The notes under the pieces: model-generated | Seen by the model: only the letters and a program-made list of their open reading frames with translations | The model's database searches: none | What the model was told of the DNA's origin: nothing | In this document: positions 14,352-23,513 of the stretch, piece after piece | How positions within the stretch are numbered: position 1 is the stretch's first letter | Layout: each line of letters begins with the position of its first letter | Program-made: the position numbers and the translations under genes | Virus record (IMG/VR): IMGVR_UViG_3300043438_000746 | Location: 1 to 43,151 of that record | Direction: 5' to 3' (one strand) | DNA from: a virus | DNA: 43,151 bases

Positions 14352-15827
14352 TTATGAAGCTACCATCCCTCCAGAAAAGGTAAAAGAAATAGAACCTTTT
14401 CTTATTAGGTGTGTTGGATCTAATACAGTAACTTCTGCATTGCTTGAATTTAAGATTTGAAAATTTGATATTTCAATGTAATCAACACCATTTAAAGCCA
14501 TAATTGCTTTATACACGTCAGACTTTCTTATTTGTTTACCAAAATCAGTAGCGTCAAAAGATAATAAACCATCTATGGCGTTGTATACATTATTAGCTAT
14601 TGCATTACTTACAAAACCATCTGAAACAAAAATCTCAGCAGTTATGTTTAGTCTGTTTAAAGTAATAGTGCTTGCTGCAATGGGAGTTACACCAAGCATT
14701 GAACGTGGTGTAACTCGGTTAACAATATCTGTTTTTAAATCAGCAGGGACAGTAATTGAATGCGAGGTAGTTGTTAAAAAATCACTTACATAGGGTAACC
14801 CATAAAGTACTACAGAAGCTCCACCACTTGCTGATCCAGATCCCGGAGTATAAGTAGTAACTGCTTTATAAACACCACTTACAGACCTAGTAAGGTCTTC
14901 ATAATCTTTTAGAGTTACAGCTCTATCTTGTGTTCTAATATAGGATATTATATTAGACTTAAGTGTTTCCGCAGTTTCTCCATTGGTACCACCAGAAGCT
15001 ACACTTGAACTACTAATTGTTATGTATGAAGGTGCGGTACTAACAAGTGTTTTTATTAAGTTACTTCCAATGTTTCCATCAGCACCAGAACTTCTAGTGT
15101 AGCTAACTTTAATAGTAGATCCAGAAGGTGGTATGTACCCATTAATTCTATTACCAAAACTTAACTGAACTTTTCCAGAAGAGGATAGAAAAACACTAAA
15201 TCCTCTAGAGTTTTGTGGTATATCTTCAATAGTTTCATAACTAACCCAAGTATTTGCTACACCCTCCTCAGTGACAGTAACAGATATTGTTGCTGCATCT
15301 GCATCGGAGTTAGCCAACGTATAAACTTGGTTAGGCAAACCAGTTGCTGATGACACTACAGTTTCATCAACTATTCTAATTCCTTCAGTAACTGATATTT
15401 CAGCAGATTGACCAGGAGTGATAAGGGCTTCACTGGAGGCATAGAAGTTATAAGTAGTGTTGTTTGAAACAGCAGAAAACTTGTCTCCAATATTAACTGT
15501 GTATATGTTAGCTGAAGCAGAAGAACCATTAGCTATAAAGACATTAGCTGTGGATGATCTTCTACCACTAGGTTTGTACCCAAACATGTTTGCGTAAGCA
15601 ATTAAGCTTTCACGTTGAGTTGCTGTAGTTATAAAAGCTTCCCTACCTGCCCGATCAATATAGTAATTCATAATGTCACCCATATATGACCACAGGTCGA
15701 CAAATAACATACCAAAATCTGATGGGTCTCTATCCGTCCACTCTGGGGCAACAAGGGCCGCACGATTAAGAAGGTCTTGTCTAATGGTGCTATATGTTCT
15801 ACTGGCGTAATTAAATGATTGATCCAT
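14352..15827 (-). CDS. Baseplate J-like wedge protein
   Basis: The protein is 491 aa and belongs to the baseplate J/gp6 group, the wedge component of contractile tails. The N-terminus has the typical NYASRTYSTIRQDLLNRAAL and DPSDFGMLFVDLWSYMGDIM segments and YIDRAGREAFITTATQRES, as in the phage proteins related to Mu gp47. The middle contains GGTNGETAETLKSNII and the strong DRAVTLKDYEDLTRSVSGVY segment, which is the core signature of J-family proteins. It is encoded just after the gp25-like gene and before the I-like gene, which is the conserved order W/gp25, J, I. No unusual features. Confidence 0.93.
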   Translation of the reverse strand: MDQSFNYASRTYSTIRQDLLNRAALVAPEWTDRDPSDFGMLFVDLWSYMGDIMNYYIDRAGREAFITTATQRESLIAYANMFGYKPSGRRSSTANVFIANGSSASANIYTVNIGDKFSAVSNNTTYNFYASSEALITPGQSAEISVTEGIRIVDETVVSSATGLPNQVYTLANSDADAATISVTVTEEGVANTWVSYETIEDIPQNSRGFSVFLSSSGKVQLSFGNRINGYIPPSGSTIKVSYTRSSGADGNIGSNLIKTLVSTAPSYITISSSSVASGGTNGETAETLKSNIISYIRTQDRAVTLKDYEDLTRSVSGVYKAVTTYTPGSGSASGGASVVLYGLPYVSDFLTTTSHSITVPADLKTDIVNRVTPRSMLGVTPIAASTITLNRLNITAEIFVSDGFVSNAIANNVYNAIDGLLSFDATDFGKQIRKSDVYKAIMALNGVDYIEISNFQILNSSNAEVTVLDPTHLIRKGSISFTFSGGMVAS

Positions 15828-15835
15828 TACTCAAC

Positions 15836-16234
15836 CTACACAATCGTGTCTTCGGTAACTATACCTGGTATAGCTATTTTTACAGTACTACCTAGTATAG
15901 TCCCAATAGGTAGTCTGTATGTAAGGTATACATTAAGAATTGGGTCAGAACTGGTAATTGAGGATACATCAAAACGCATGTCTAATACTGTAGCACCAGA
16001 TAGATTTTCTTCTAAATCCATCAAAGCTTCCACCTTTGCATCAAGCAATATTATTTCACTCGGGTATTCATTAATTAGCATTGCAATATTACTACCATAT
16101 AATGGGTGAAGTATTCTTGAGAATTTTGGAGTGTTTAATATACTTTCAATCTTTTGATTTATGATTGTAACAGTATCTTTAGTTACTTCAGTTTTACCAC
16201 CTGCAAAGCTAAATGGTGTTTTAATTACTTTCAT
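15836..16234 (-). CDS. gp25/GPW-like baseplate wedge protein
   Basis: The protein is 132 aa, the size of the gp25/GPW family. It shows the typical pattern: an N-terminal strand with FSFAGGKTEVTKDTVTIINQ, then the helix with ILNTPKFSRILHPLYGSNIA, then EYPSEIILLDAKVEALMDLE and a C-terminal beta part ending IPGIVTEDT. EPR-type residues of T4 gp25 are not obvious. Members form the wedge core and join to J. The start at 16234 is chosen because GAGAGGA lies five bases upstream; a longer frame begins at 16264 inside the previous gene. It lies directly before the J-like gene. Confidence 0.9.
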   Translation of the reverse strand: MKVIKTPFSFAGGKTEVTKDTVTIINQKIESILNTPKFSRILHPLYGSNIAMLINEYPSEIILLDAKVEALMDLEENLSGATVLDMRFDVSSITSSDPILNVYLTYRLPIGTILGSTVKIAIPGIVTEDTIV

Positions 16235-16247
16235 AAAATCCTCTCGA

Positions 16248-16511
16248 TTAAGCGCTTCCACCATTAATACTATTAATGGTTGTAGTATCGGTAATGTTGC
16301 TTATTAAATACACCTTGTTAAAATTTTCTCCCTCAATAGCAACAATTAACTGAGCACCTTCTGCTGGTGGCCATTCTGAACCAACTTCAGTGGGCCTATG
16401 CATAGTTATAGTTTCATTTGCACCAAGAATTGATGGTATCTTTACGTGTACTTCCTGGTCTAATGATCTAATTACAAGAGCTCTATATAGACTGATATCT
16501 GAACTAGGCAT
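16248..16511 (-). CDS. Short OB-fold baseplate spike/hub protein (gpV/gp5 N-domain-like)
   Basis: The protein is only 87 aa. The pattern VHVKIPSILGANETITM, SEWPPAEGAQLIVAIEG, KVYLISNI fits a small five-stranded OB fold like the N-terminal domain of gpV and gp5 spike proteins, where P-x-x-G-x-x-V/L marks the turn before the strand. The usual beta-helix needle and apex domains are missing, and there is no PAAR gene beside it. It overlaps the hub gene by eight bases and precedes the gp25-like gene, exactly where a spike gene normally lies. The assignment rests on position and strand pattern. Confidence 0.6.
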   Translation of the reverse strand: MPSSDISLYRALVIRSLDQEVHVKIPSILGANETITMHRPTEVGSEWPPAEGAQLIVAIEGENFNKVYLISNITDTTTINSINGGSA

Positions 16512-17661
16512 ACTGCATCACCTCAGAAGTCTCTGCTACCCATTTATCGTTTAATAAAAATGAGTCAGGAGGGTTTGAAAACTTTTTTGTTAAAGTAAGT
16601 GTTGGTGTATCTTCATATTTAGAATCTTTAATTACTGAAAGTTCGGTTACATAGTTTTCTGATTTTACTAAATGTTTAACATCCGTTACATACCATATTC
16701 CATCAAAATCTGATGAATAGCCCTTTAGGTCTATTAAACCACCAGGTACTGCACCAGCACCATACATCACTTTTATTGTAGCGTTATATATATAGTTACT
16801 TTTATCATTGTAATCTACAATTTTTAAACCTTCTTCTAAAGAATTTGCTGAGTAATACAGTGGTTTTTTGAATACTTTAGATGCACTGCTACCCGGATTG
16901 TAGTCAATATCTTCTGAAGTAACAGTATGCACATTGTTTTGATTATCTAATACAGTTACAATTGACTTACTTGCATTTACTGAAGACGATATTCTTCCAA
17001 GAGTAGCTTCAAAATTTAATACCGAAAATGGTTGGTTAGCTTGTGTTTTTGAAGAAGTAACAGCCACATGATAAGAAGACAATCTTCCTGTTGCTTTTGA
17101 CCTATCCCATATATGCAAATGAGTTCCATGTAATGTAAAAGATAAACCAAATGTTTTACATACTTTATTTAAAAAAGACCAATCGCTCTCAGTAGCCTGT
17201 ACTAAACGAATAGGCTGATATGAGTCTGTTGGGTAATCAATACTAAATCTATATCTAGAAGATATATCATTAATAATATCAGTCAATGTTGGGTAGTCCC
17301 ATACCTTTGATCTTACTTCTTTCATTACAAATGAAGCACCCACACAGTAAAGCTTTGTTAACTGTATGGGGCTTTTATTTACAAAGCCGTCTCTGTTATT
17401 TGAAAAAGGTTCAGTGTAAGAAACATATCCATTAAAAGTTTGACTTCTTCCACTTGAAGAACCTAGAAAAAACTTAACTGGTGCTCCTATGTAATCTGTT
17501 ACAGCTCTTGGAGAAATACCGGTCATAGTTATAACTAACAAATCATGCTTATTTTCTGATAATGAGAGATCATACTCTAGTACAGAATTATATAAAACTT
17601 GCATGTTATTGATGACTAGTGTGGTTACACCAGCAAAATTGTTTAAAGACTTAGATATCAT
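16504..17661 (-). CDS. Baseplate hub protein (gpD/gp27-like)
   Basis: The protein is 385 aa, the hub size. It shows the gpD/gp27 family layout: an N-terminal tube-like domain with VLEYDLSLSENKHDLLVITM and PVKFFLG, then a region ending LTDIINDISSRYRFSIDYP, and the highly typical ATESDWSFLNKVCKTFGLSF followed by THLHIWD. This segment marks hub proteins that support the spike. A C-terminal domain with SADFDGIWYVTDVKH-like strands follows, read as YSSDFDGIWYVTDVKHLV. It is coupled by ATGA overlap to the LysM gene before it and overlaps the spike gene after it. Confidence 0.9.
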   Translation of the reverse strand: MISKSLNNFAGVTTLVINNMQVLYNSVLEYDLSLSENKHDLLVITMTGISPRAVTDYIGAPVKFFLGSSSGRSQTFNGYVSYTEPFSNNRDGFVNKSPIQLTKLYCVGASFVMKEVRSKVWDYPTLTDIINDISSRYRFSIDYPTDSYQPIRLVQATESDWSFLNKVCKTFGLSFTLHGTHLHIWDRSKATGRLSSYHVAVTSSKTQANQPFSVLNFEATLGRISSSVNASKSIVTVLDNQNNVHTVTSEDIDYNPGSSASKVFKKPLYYSANSLEEGLKIVDYNDKSNYIYNATIKVMYGAGAVPGGLIDLKGYSSDFDGIWYVTDVKHLVKSENYVTELSVIKDSKYEDTPTLTLTKKFSNPPDSFLLNDKWVAETSEVMQYA

Positions 17662-17903
17662 AATGGTATCCGTATCAAAGTACCAGCTGTGATCTGATCA
17701 GGCCATTGCACTTGCGGATTAATATCCGCAATTTCCCAGTACCTTGATTGATCATTTAAGAATCTTATACTTAAATTCATAAAAGTGTCACCATGTGTTG
17801 CTACATACACTTCATAAGTGGAAACTACAAACTTACTTCTAGAAGCAGTTTGACCAGAAGCATCAAGTGTATATCTATCTGTTGATAAGTAGGTTGTTTT
17901 CAT
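17658..17903 (-). CDS. LysM-domain tail protein
   Basis: The protein is 81 aa, mostly one LysM domain in residues 35-81: ATHGDTFMNLSIRFLNDQSR, WEIADINPQVQW, ITAGTLIRIPL. Stand-alone LysM tail proteins (P2 gpX-like, T4 gp53-like) sit in the baseplate between hub and tube. It follows the CIS-tube-like gene and overlaps the hub gene. In contractile injection systems (Afp7-type) the tube-like and LysM parts are one protein; here they are two overlapping genes (ATGA at 17903-17900). Confidence 0.9.
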   Translation of the reverse strand: MKTTYLSTDRYTLDASGQTASRSKFVVSTYEVYVATHGDTFMNLSIRFLNDQSRYWEIADINPQVQWPDQITAGTLIRIPL

Positions 17904-20116
17904 GCTACCACACTGTAAATGGGTGAAAGAGTATCTTTAAATCTAGTATTGTCACCTTTTACTATAATAACTGATCTATCTAGCGCAGAACCACCAGCTT
18001 CATTTCCAGGTGCGGCTATATTGTAATATACAGCAACTACTGTTACTACAGCAAAATATTTATTAGATAGATCGTGAACATCATCAACTAAATCTAGTAA
18101 AGAGTTAGGTAGTTTTTGATATACGTCAAATGGAACTGCATTGTAACCATTAGCACTATTGCTACTTACTTTGCTAGCATCCCAGCTAGGGTCACTAATT
18201 TCTTTATCTACCGAAGAGGTTTCTATATAGAGTTTTCTGGCTTGGTCACTGTCTGTCTCAGGATAATCTAAAGTTTCCAATAGTTGGTCTAATCTAGTTT
18301 TAATGTTACTACCTGAGCTATTAGCTGTTGATATATTTATGGCTTGAGAACCTTTGTTTAAACCATTATATACTGGATCAAAAGTGCTAGTTCCTAACGT
18401 CCAGTTTTTAGGTTTCTTAGTAAAGTCATCCCAGCCATCTGTATCTCTAAATGCATATCCTGTAGTGTATTCCCCTACTCTCCCCGTTGGGACCTTAGAT
18501 TTTCTATCACTTGGTATTGTTGCTGTGAATGCACGTGCATCTGTTTCACTATTAAATGGTCCATAAATGTAAGAGAATACTTTTATGTCAACAACTGGGT
18601 TGTCACTACTCATATCTTCAAATACTTTTTTTCTTATGGCTTTCCTATCATCAACTGTCTGTGAAAGCTCTACAGTAATACCAGGGACTCCATATGGGGT
18701 AAGACAAGGTATGAGTTCTGGATTAGCAAATTTTAGTAGTACGGTAGGCTCATAAATGGCGTATGGATCATTTGAAGTAGATTGAGGTTTAGCCTCAGAT
18801 ATAAGGCTGGTACCTCCTGTTATTGCATATGGTCGGTTGTACCAAAAATTTTTAGTAGCAAACATCCAAAATGGTTGATATATCAGACCAAAACTTTCAC
18901 TGTTTGCCCCTGATTTTGTTGAGGTAATTGACTGTGAGTATTCAAGTGTTGCGTCAGGTATGCCCCCATCAGAAAGTATTCTTGGGTCTGCATTGTAGGC
19001 AACCGTAATACGCTGAAGATGAGTTTCGAGCAACTTACGTAGTGTGGTTAGGTTATTTGTATATGTAGTTAGTTCTTCATCATTTTGTTCTTGAGTTTCT
19101 TCTATCTGTGCAGTTATAAATGTCTTAGCTCTAGCAAAACCAATATAAATTGCTTGCATCTGTAAGTATACTTTACATTGTATTGGAATCATCTTTGCAC
19201 TAAACTTTGTAAACAAAACATTTGTATTCATTACAAAACCATCAACCATAAACATTGGAGAAAAAATAACACGACATGGTTGAGGTATCAAGAATGCAGA
19301 GTTTCCAACATTTAAATCACTCATAAATTTAATACCGCCACTTGGATCACTATCAATATTTGTTAAAAAATCAGCAGTCTTTTTTGAGTTTAAGTCGTAA
19401 TCAGCGTCGCCATCTTCAGCGTATACCCCGCCATCTGTATTTAAAGGTTGAAAAGTAGTAACAGGATTACCAGCCGTTGCTGTTGCTTGGATATTTAACT
19501 GCTTGTAGTTTACGGTAGCGTAATTTTTTACGTCTTGTTTCAATTTAGCTAGTTGCGCTTCCATTAACTCAGAACTAAGTCCCTGTCCAATTATTGAATA
19601 TAGTACACGTAAGTCATGGAATACACCAACAGTTTCTGGAGACTTAGGGTCTGGCATAGTTCCCTCATCATTAGTAACAGTTAATGAACGGTTACTATTG
19701 ACTTCCATACTTCTGTCAAATATTAATTCAAAAGCAAATGTTGCATTACCAGCCATTGGTTGATTAAGCTGTGAGGGATCTTGCAAGATTGGTAAATACA
19801 TATCTTTTCTTGCTTCAATTTGATGTTGAATATCTTGTGGGTTAAATTGAAAATTGCATCGTATGTTTGGAAATTGAGCCAGGTTTCCACCTTGATTTGT
19901 TACTAAGTTTCTAATAAAACCTTTTGGCAGTACTTGGGTATGTGCTTCCAATTGATCAGTAGCATTGTTAAGACGAACAGTTCTCGATTTATTTGGGTAC
20001 AGGCCAAACGGATCATTGGTAACGCTTTTAGATGCATCTGGGTCTTTTCCAGAGCCTGGTTGAGTTCCTTCTAAAAAAGTAAAAAGATCATCGTAATCAC
20101 CCTTGTAATCAGCCAT
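17900..20116 (-). CDS. Large baseplate/tube-initiator protein (CIS tube-like N-terminus)
   Basis: The protein is 738 aa. Residues about 80-140 have FPNIRCNFQFNPQDIQHQIE, then LPILQDPSQLNQPMAG and TFAFELIFDRSMEV, the layout of the CIS tube domain (Afp7/PVC7-type) that starts the inner tube on the hub. The rest is long, polar and not recognised, with several Asn/Ser-rich stretches and a C-terminal strand-rich part (YFAVVTVVAVYYNIAAP). Its place between tape measure and LysM agrees with a tube-initiator or hub-associated protein. It is much longer than the injection-system version, so extra domains of unknown role are present. Good ribosome site (AGGAG) at the start. Confidence 0.65.
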   Translation of the reverse strand: MADYKGDYDDLFTFLEGTQPGSGKDPDASKSVTNDPFGLYPNKSRTVRLNNATDQLEAHTQVLPKGFIRNLVTNQGGNLAQFPNIRCNFQFNPQDIQHQIEARKDMYLPILQDPSQLNQPMAGNATFAFELIFDRSMEVNSNRSLTVTNDEGTMPDPKSPETVGVFHDLRVLYSIIGQGLSSELMEAQLAKLKQDVKNYATVNYKQLNIQATATAGNPVTTFQPLNTDGGVYAEDGDADYDLNSKKTADFLTNIDSDPSGGIKFMSDLNVGNSAFLIPQPCRVIFSPMFMVDGFVMNTNVLFTKFSAKMIPIQCKVYLQMQAIYIGFARAKTFITAQIEETQEQNDEELTTYTNNLTTLRKLLETHLQRITVAYNADPRILSDGGIPDATLEYSQSITSTKSGANSESFGLIYQPFWMFATKNFWYNRPYAITGGTSLISEAKPQSTSNDPYAIYEPTVLLKFANPELIPCLTPYGVPGITVELSQTVDDRKAIRKKVFEDMSSDNPVVDIKVFSYIYGPFNSETDARAFTATIPSDRKSKVPTGRVGEYTTGYAFRDTDGWDDFTKKPKNWTLGTSTFDPVYNGLNKGSQAINISTANSSGSNIKTRLDQLLETLDYPETDSDQARKLYIETSSVDKEISDPSWDASKVSSNSANGYNAVPFDVYQKLPNSLLDLVDDVHDLSNKYFAVVTVVAVYYNIAAPGNEAGGSALDRSVIIVKGDNTRFKDTLSPIYSVVA

Positions 20117-23100
20117 TACATACTCCTAAATTTGGTTATATTTGCTTCTTGTTCAATTAACTTTGCAATCTTTTTGGCCATAGACCTTAAATCATACTCA
20201 CTTACAGCGCCGTTATTACCTGTTGACGTCATATTTATTACTGGTGAAATAGTTACAGTACTACCTTCATGGTAAGAACCACCTCCACCAGATGATCCAG
20301 ATGATGAAAGCATGGGCGAACTTGGTATTGACATTGGTTGCATTGAAGAACCAGATACTGGATCTCCTACTGAACCACCCCACGCTCCCATCTTTTTACC
20401 CCAGTCTGCTATGGGTATAACTGCATCTAGCCCTTCTTTTCCATAACTATTTGCTATTCCTTGATAATTCTTATCAAGAACAGCTTTATCCCATTGTGGT
20501 TTGGTGATGTCATTAAGTGCTTTTAATTTTGTTCTGTAATTTGGTGTTGTTGACAGGACTGCTTCAAGTCTTTCCATAGAAGGGTTCTCTTCCATAAGGA
20601 CCTTCATTAAACCTTCGTTGCTATTTAAGTAGTGAAAAAGGCTACTATCAACACCCTCTTTAAAATTATCAAAGTTTTGTACAGGCCACAGGTTTTCTTC
20701 ACCACCATTTCTATTAAAGTTTGTTTCAGACCTATCAAATATTCTTCCATTTATTGTTGCTTTTCTGTCGTTGTTAGCCACAACATTCCATGGATTATAG
20801 TTACCCCCCGTACCTTCTTTATGAGATATAGCAGTAAGTACTTTAAGTTTATTAAGAGTAATGGTTGTTCCTAATCTAGTTAGAAAAGATCTATTAAACT
20901 GGTTTAAATTAACACCACCAAATTCAGCTAGTGTACTTGCATTAAACATATTAGGACTTGTATCTCTAAATCCACTCTCGTCGTCGGTGCCACTACCCTT
21001 AAAAAATGCCTCATCATATGACATAGCAGTGCTACCAAGAAATTGACTTACGGACATGTCTTTAGTCCATGCTAGTTGTATATGCCCAGGTTCTCCATCT
21101 GCTTTACCAGATGACAGACCAAACCTCCATAAGTTTTGAGCAACATACAATGCGGCTTTTGGATCTGATAGATCTAAGTCTGCTGCTAAACCAAGTTCAT
21201 GTAATGAAGTTCCTGGTGCTGCTATAGGAGGATCTGAGTTGCCAGGTTTTTTCATCCAAAGTTGACCATTATATCTTACTAACTTATAGTTTTTTCCATC
21301 AAAATCATCTTTATAATAAGGAAGTTTGTAACCATTAGGCACTACCTGCATGCGTTGAGTCCATAAAGCTTTTTGTTCTTCCGCAGATCTTCTACCACTA
21401 GCTAGTTTAATTTGAACGTTTCCGTTAGTTTCTGCGTAAGCTCTATTTGCTAGTCTTCTTATTGCTGAGTTAAGTGACCCATTTAAACCGGTTCCCGGGG
21501 CGGTAGTGCTATTGCCCATAATAGCAAAATTTTCAGGAGTGTCAAAACCAGGTATATTAAAATGTTCTGGACCACCATCTAAGGGGGTTGAACCGGCACC
21601 GCCTCCTAATATAAGTGTTTCCTCGGGACCAAGGTGGTTTGTAATACCTAAACTATGTATAAATTGTCCCCTGGCGTCGAGACCAGAAATGGGGTCGATA
21701 CCAGAAAAACCACCAATAGTGTTAGGCCAACTTAAACCAGTAACTGGTGATGAGTTAGGTATAGTTGTAGTAGGTATAGTGCCACCACCACCGCTACCTC
21801 CACCTCCACTACTTCCACCAGATGGAGGTACAGTCATTGATGGTGGAACAGTATTCCATGGGGCATTATCATCACCAATATACCGGCTATTGCTCGGACG
21901 AGGATCTCCAAGTATTCCACCTATTGACCCAAGAAGTCCACCAACTATAGGTATGTTACTAAGCATTGAACCAACACCACCAAGTACCTTTTGAGCCACA
22001 CGGCTACCAGTTCTTGCACTAATAATTGGGGCCATTACCTGTTCGAGCTTGGCCATAGCATCTGTAAGTCTTTGTGTTTGGCGTTCTAATTTAGCGTAAG
22101 AACCAGCTTGGTCTTGATAGAACTTTTCATCTCTTTTACCGCGCTTACGCTCAGTTTCTTCTGCTTCCATAGCGTAGGTATCATCAATACCCATTCTTTT
22201 ACGATCAGCTTCTTTAGTTGGATCGTATGAGCCTTTTCCACCTTTTTCACGAAAGTTAACGTTAGCTTGACCATATTGGATAACTTGATCTTGCAAGTCC
22301 CCAGATACTCCCATAGCTGAGAGTGTTGCTCTAGTAACAGAACCAGGGGCTATTGCTGATTCAGCTATGTTTTTATTGTCTAATCCCGCCCTTTTGGCAA
22401 GTCCTTGAATTAAAGATTGTGTGCTTTTCTGCTTGCCGCCTGGACCAATCAGGCTCATGCCGGTCATCATGTACATCTGATTAACGGTTTCTGGAGCAGC
22501 TAGACTTTCTATGATACTTGAAGCTCCTTCAGCACCCATAGAAAACCCACTTAGAGTTCTCATAAACTCCACACTAGATGCCTGCTGGCTAGCATTGATG
22601 CCTGTACGGGCCTGTAAGGACATGAGCTGGTTAATCCCGTTAGTACCAAGCTTATAGTCTGTTAGGGGCATACGGAGATTATCCATAACCCCTCTCTGGC
22701 TCATGCCAGTAATTTGCTGCATTTGAAGTGTGGATTTATCAGCAGCTAAAACATATGGTCTGGCATCTTCTACACGTTTATCTATTGCTTGAACGCCTAC
22801 TTTGGCAAGGGTGCCTGCCATACTTGCAAAGTTACCAGCAGTAGTAAAACCCCCAGCTTGGAACTTTTCCGCAAGACCAATTGCACCAGTTCCACCGGTT
22901 GTTAATTTACGCCCGTCTATACTTCCCCCAGGAGCAAATTGAGGGGCAGACCCTGCTCCTGCTTGAAAAGCTTTAAAGCCACCCAACGCTGCAGCTACTG
23001 AATCTACTGCTGGAGTTACTGGTTTTGTATCGTGAGCTCTACCACCAACAATGGTTGTTCCAGCAGCACCTCGTTGTGCACCACCACCACCACCACCAGT

Positions 23101-23343
23101 ACCACCAGGACTGTTTTCAGTGGAGCTTATAACTTGGGTTAAGCCATAGTCTTTTCCCATTTCTTTAAGTGCTTCAAGAGCTTCCTTAAAGTTGGTGGCC
23201 ATTTCTTTGGCCTCTTTGTTAATAGCTTTTACGGTATCTTGCAATCCACGAAGTGCCTGGTTGTCAAGGTCGATGCCAACAGAAACAGACGACATTGAAC
23301 TAGTCTCTTTAGAGACTTGCTTATTAATCTCGTCTTCTGTCAT
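20116..23343 (-). CDS. Tape measure protein with M15 peptidase and lysozyme-like domains
   Basis: The protein is 1075 aa and sets tail length and carries wall-digesting domains. Residues 1-70 are coiled coil (LQDTVKAINKEAKEMATNF). Gly-rich stretches and the hydrophobic segment SNIPIVGGLLGSIGGILG (about 460) follow. At about 620-760 there is an M15 (VanY-type) peptidase domain with GTSLHELGLAADLD (His and Asp ligands, about 710-724) and GEPGHIQLA (about 748, Glu base and His ligand). At about 830-960 a lysozyme-like domain has AISHKEGTGGNYNPWN, with the Glu as probable catalyst. The start has GGAGG. It directly follows the tail-chaperone frameshift ORF with an ATGA overlap. The tape measure role is inferred from length and position, and the enzymes from motifs. 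Confidence 0.85.
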   Translation of the reverse strand: MTEDEINKQVSKETSSMSSVSVGIDLDNQALRGLQDTVKAINKEAKEMATNFKEALEALKEMGKDYGLTQVISSTENSPGGTGGGGGGAQRGAAGTTIVGGRAHDTKPVTPAVDSVAAALGGFKAFQAGAGSAPQFAPGGSIDGRKLTTGGTGAIGLAEKFQAGGFTTAGNFASMAGTLAKVGVQAIDKRVEDARPYVLAADKSTLQMQQITGMSQRGVMDNLRMPLTDYKLGTNGINQLMSLQARTGINASQQASSVEFMRTLSGFSMGAEGASSIIESLAAPETVNQMYMMTGMSLIGPGGKQKSTQSLIQGLAKRAGLDNKNIAESAIAPGSVTRATLSAMGVSGDLQDQVIQYGQANVNFREKGGKGSYDPTKEADRKRMGIDDTYAMEAEETERKRGKRDEKFYQDQAGSYAKLERQTQRLTDAMAKLEQVMAPIISARTGSRVAQKVLGGVGSMLSNIPIVGGLLGSIGGILGDPRPSNSRYIGDDNAPWNTVPPSMTVPPSGGSSGGGGSGGGGTIPTTTIPNSSPVTGLSWPNTIGGFSGIDPISGLDARGQFIHSLGITNHLGPEETLILGGGAGSTPLDGGPEHFNIPGFDTPENFAIMGNSTTAPGTGLNGSLNSAIRRLANRAYAETNGNVQIKLASGRRSAEEQKALWTQRMQVVPNGYKLPYYKDDFDGKNYKLVRYNGQLWMKKPGNSDPPIAAPGTSLHELGLAADLDLSDPKAALYVAQNLWRFGLSSGKADGEPGHIQLAWTKDMSVSQFLGSTAMSYDEAFFKGSGTDDESGFRDTSPNMFNASTLAEFGGVNLNQFNRSFLTRLGTTITLNKLKVLTAISHKEGTGGNYNPWNVVANNDRKATINGRIFDRSETNFNRNGGEENLWPVQNFDNFKEGVDSSLFHYLNSNEGLMKVLMEENPSMERLEAVLSTTPNYRTKLKALNDITKPQWDKAVLDKNYQGIANSYGKEGLDAVIPIADWGKKMGAWGGSVGDPVSGSSMQPMSIPSSPMLSSSGSSGGGGSYHEGSTVTISPVINMTSTGNNGAVSEYDLRSMAKKIAKLIEQEANITKFRSM

Positions 23344-23513
23344 TTACTGCCTCCGTCGGATATTCGCCATTTTGCTATACGGTACCAAAAGTCTCTTTGG
23401 CGGATAGTCATACTCCGTATATCATCTAAACTAAACCCTTTGTAGACAGTAGCGACGCCTTCGTACTCCCAGTATATACTCTTTAAGTTAGGCAAGTAGA
23501 AGGGATACCCAGT
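23340..23513 (-). CDS. +1-frame ORF after the tail chaperone (putative programmed frameshift extension)
   Basis: A 57-codon open frame, bounded by a TAG at 23516-23514, overlaps the last eight codons of the upstream chaperone gene in the +1 frame. It continues as SIYWEYEGVATVYKGF, SLDDIRSMTIRQRDFWYRIA and KWRISDGGSK. Its TGA overlaps the tape measure ATG (ATGA at 23343-23340), the same coupling used across this operon. It has no ATG near its beginning. Position between tube/chaperone and tape measure is exactly where lambda-type G/GT frameshift products are encoded. A slip in the window GAC TGG GTA TCC CTT CTA CTT GCC TAA, for example TCC onto CCC, would give a fusion of about 313 aa. A -2 slip is also possible. 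Alternatively it is a separate gene starting at TTG. Confidence 0.65.
   Translation of the reverse strand, partial: TGYPFYLPNLKSIYWEYEGVATVYKGFSLDDIRSMTIRQRDFWYRIAKWRISDGGSK

Noticed and set aside
21506-21994. Plus-strand 162-codon frame rich in proline
   Set aside because: It is the complement of the Gly/Ser-rich part of the tape measure gene. Composition makes the opposite strand open by chance.
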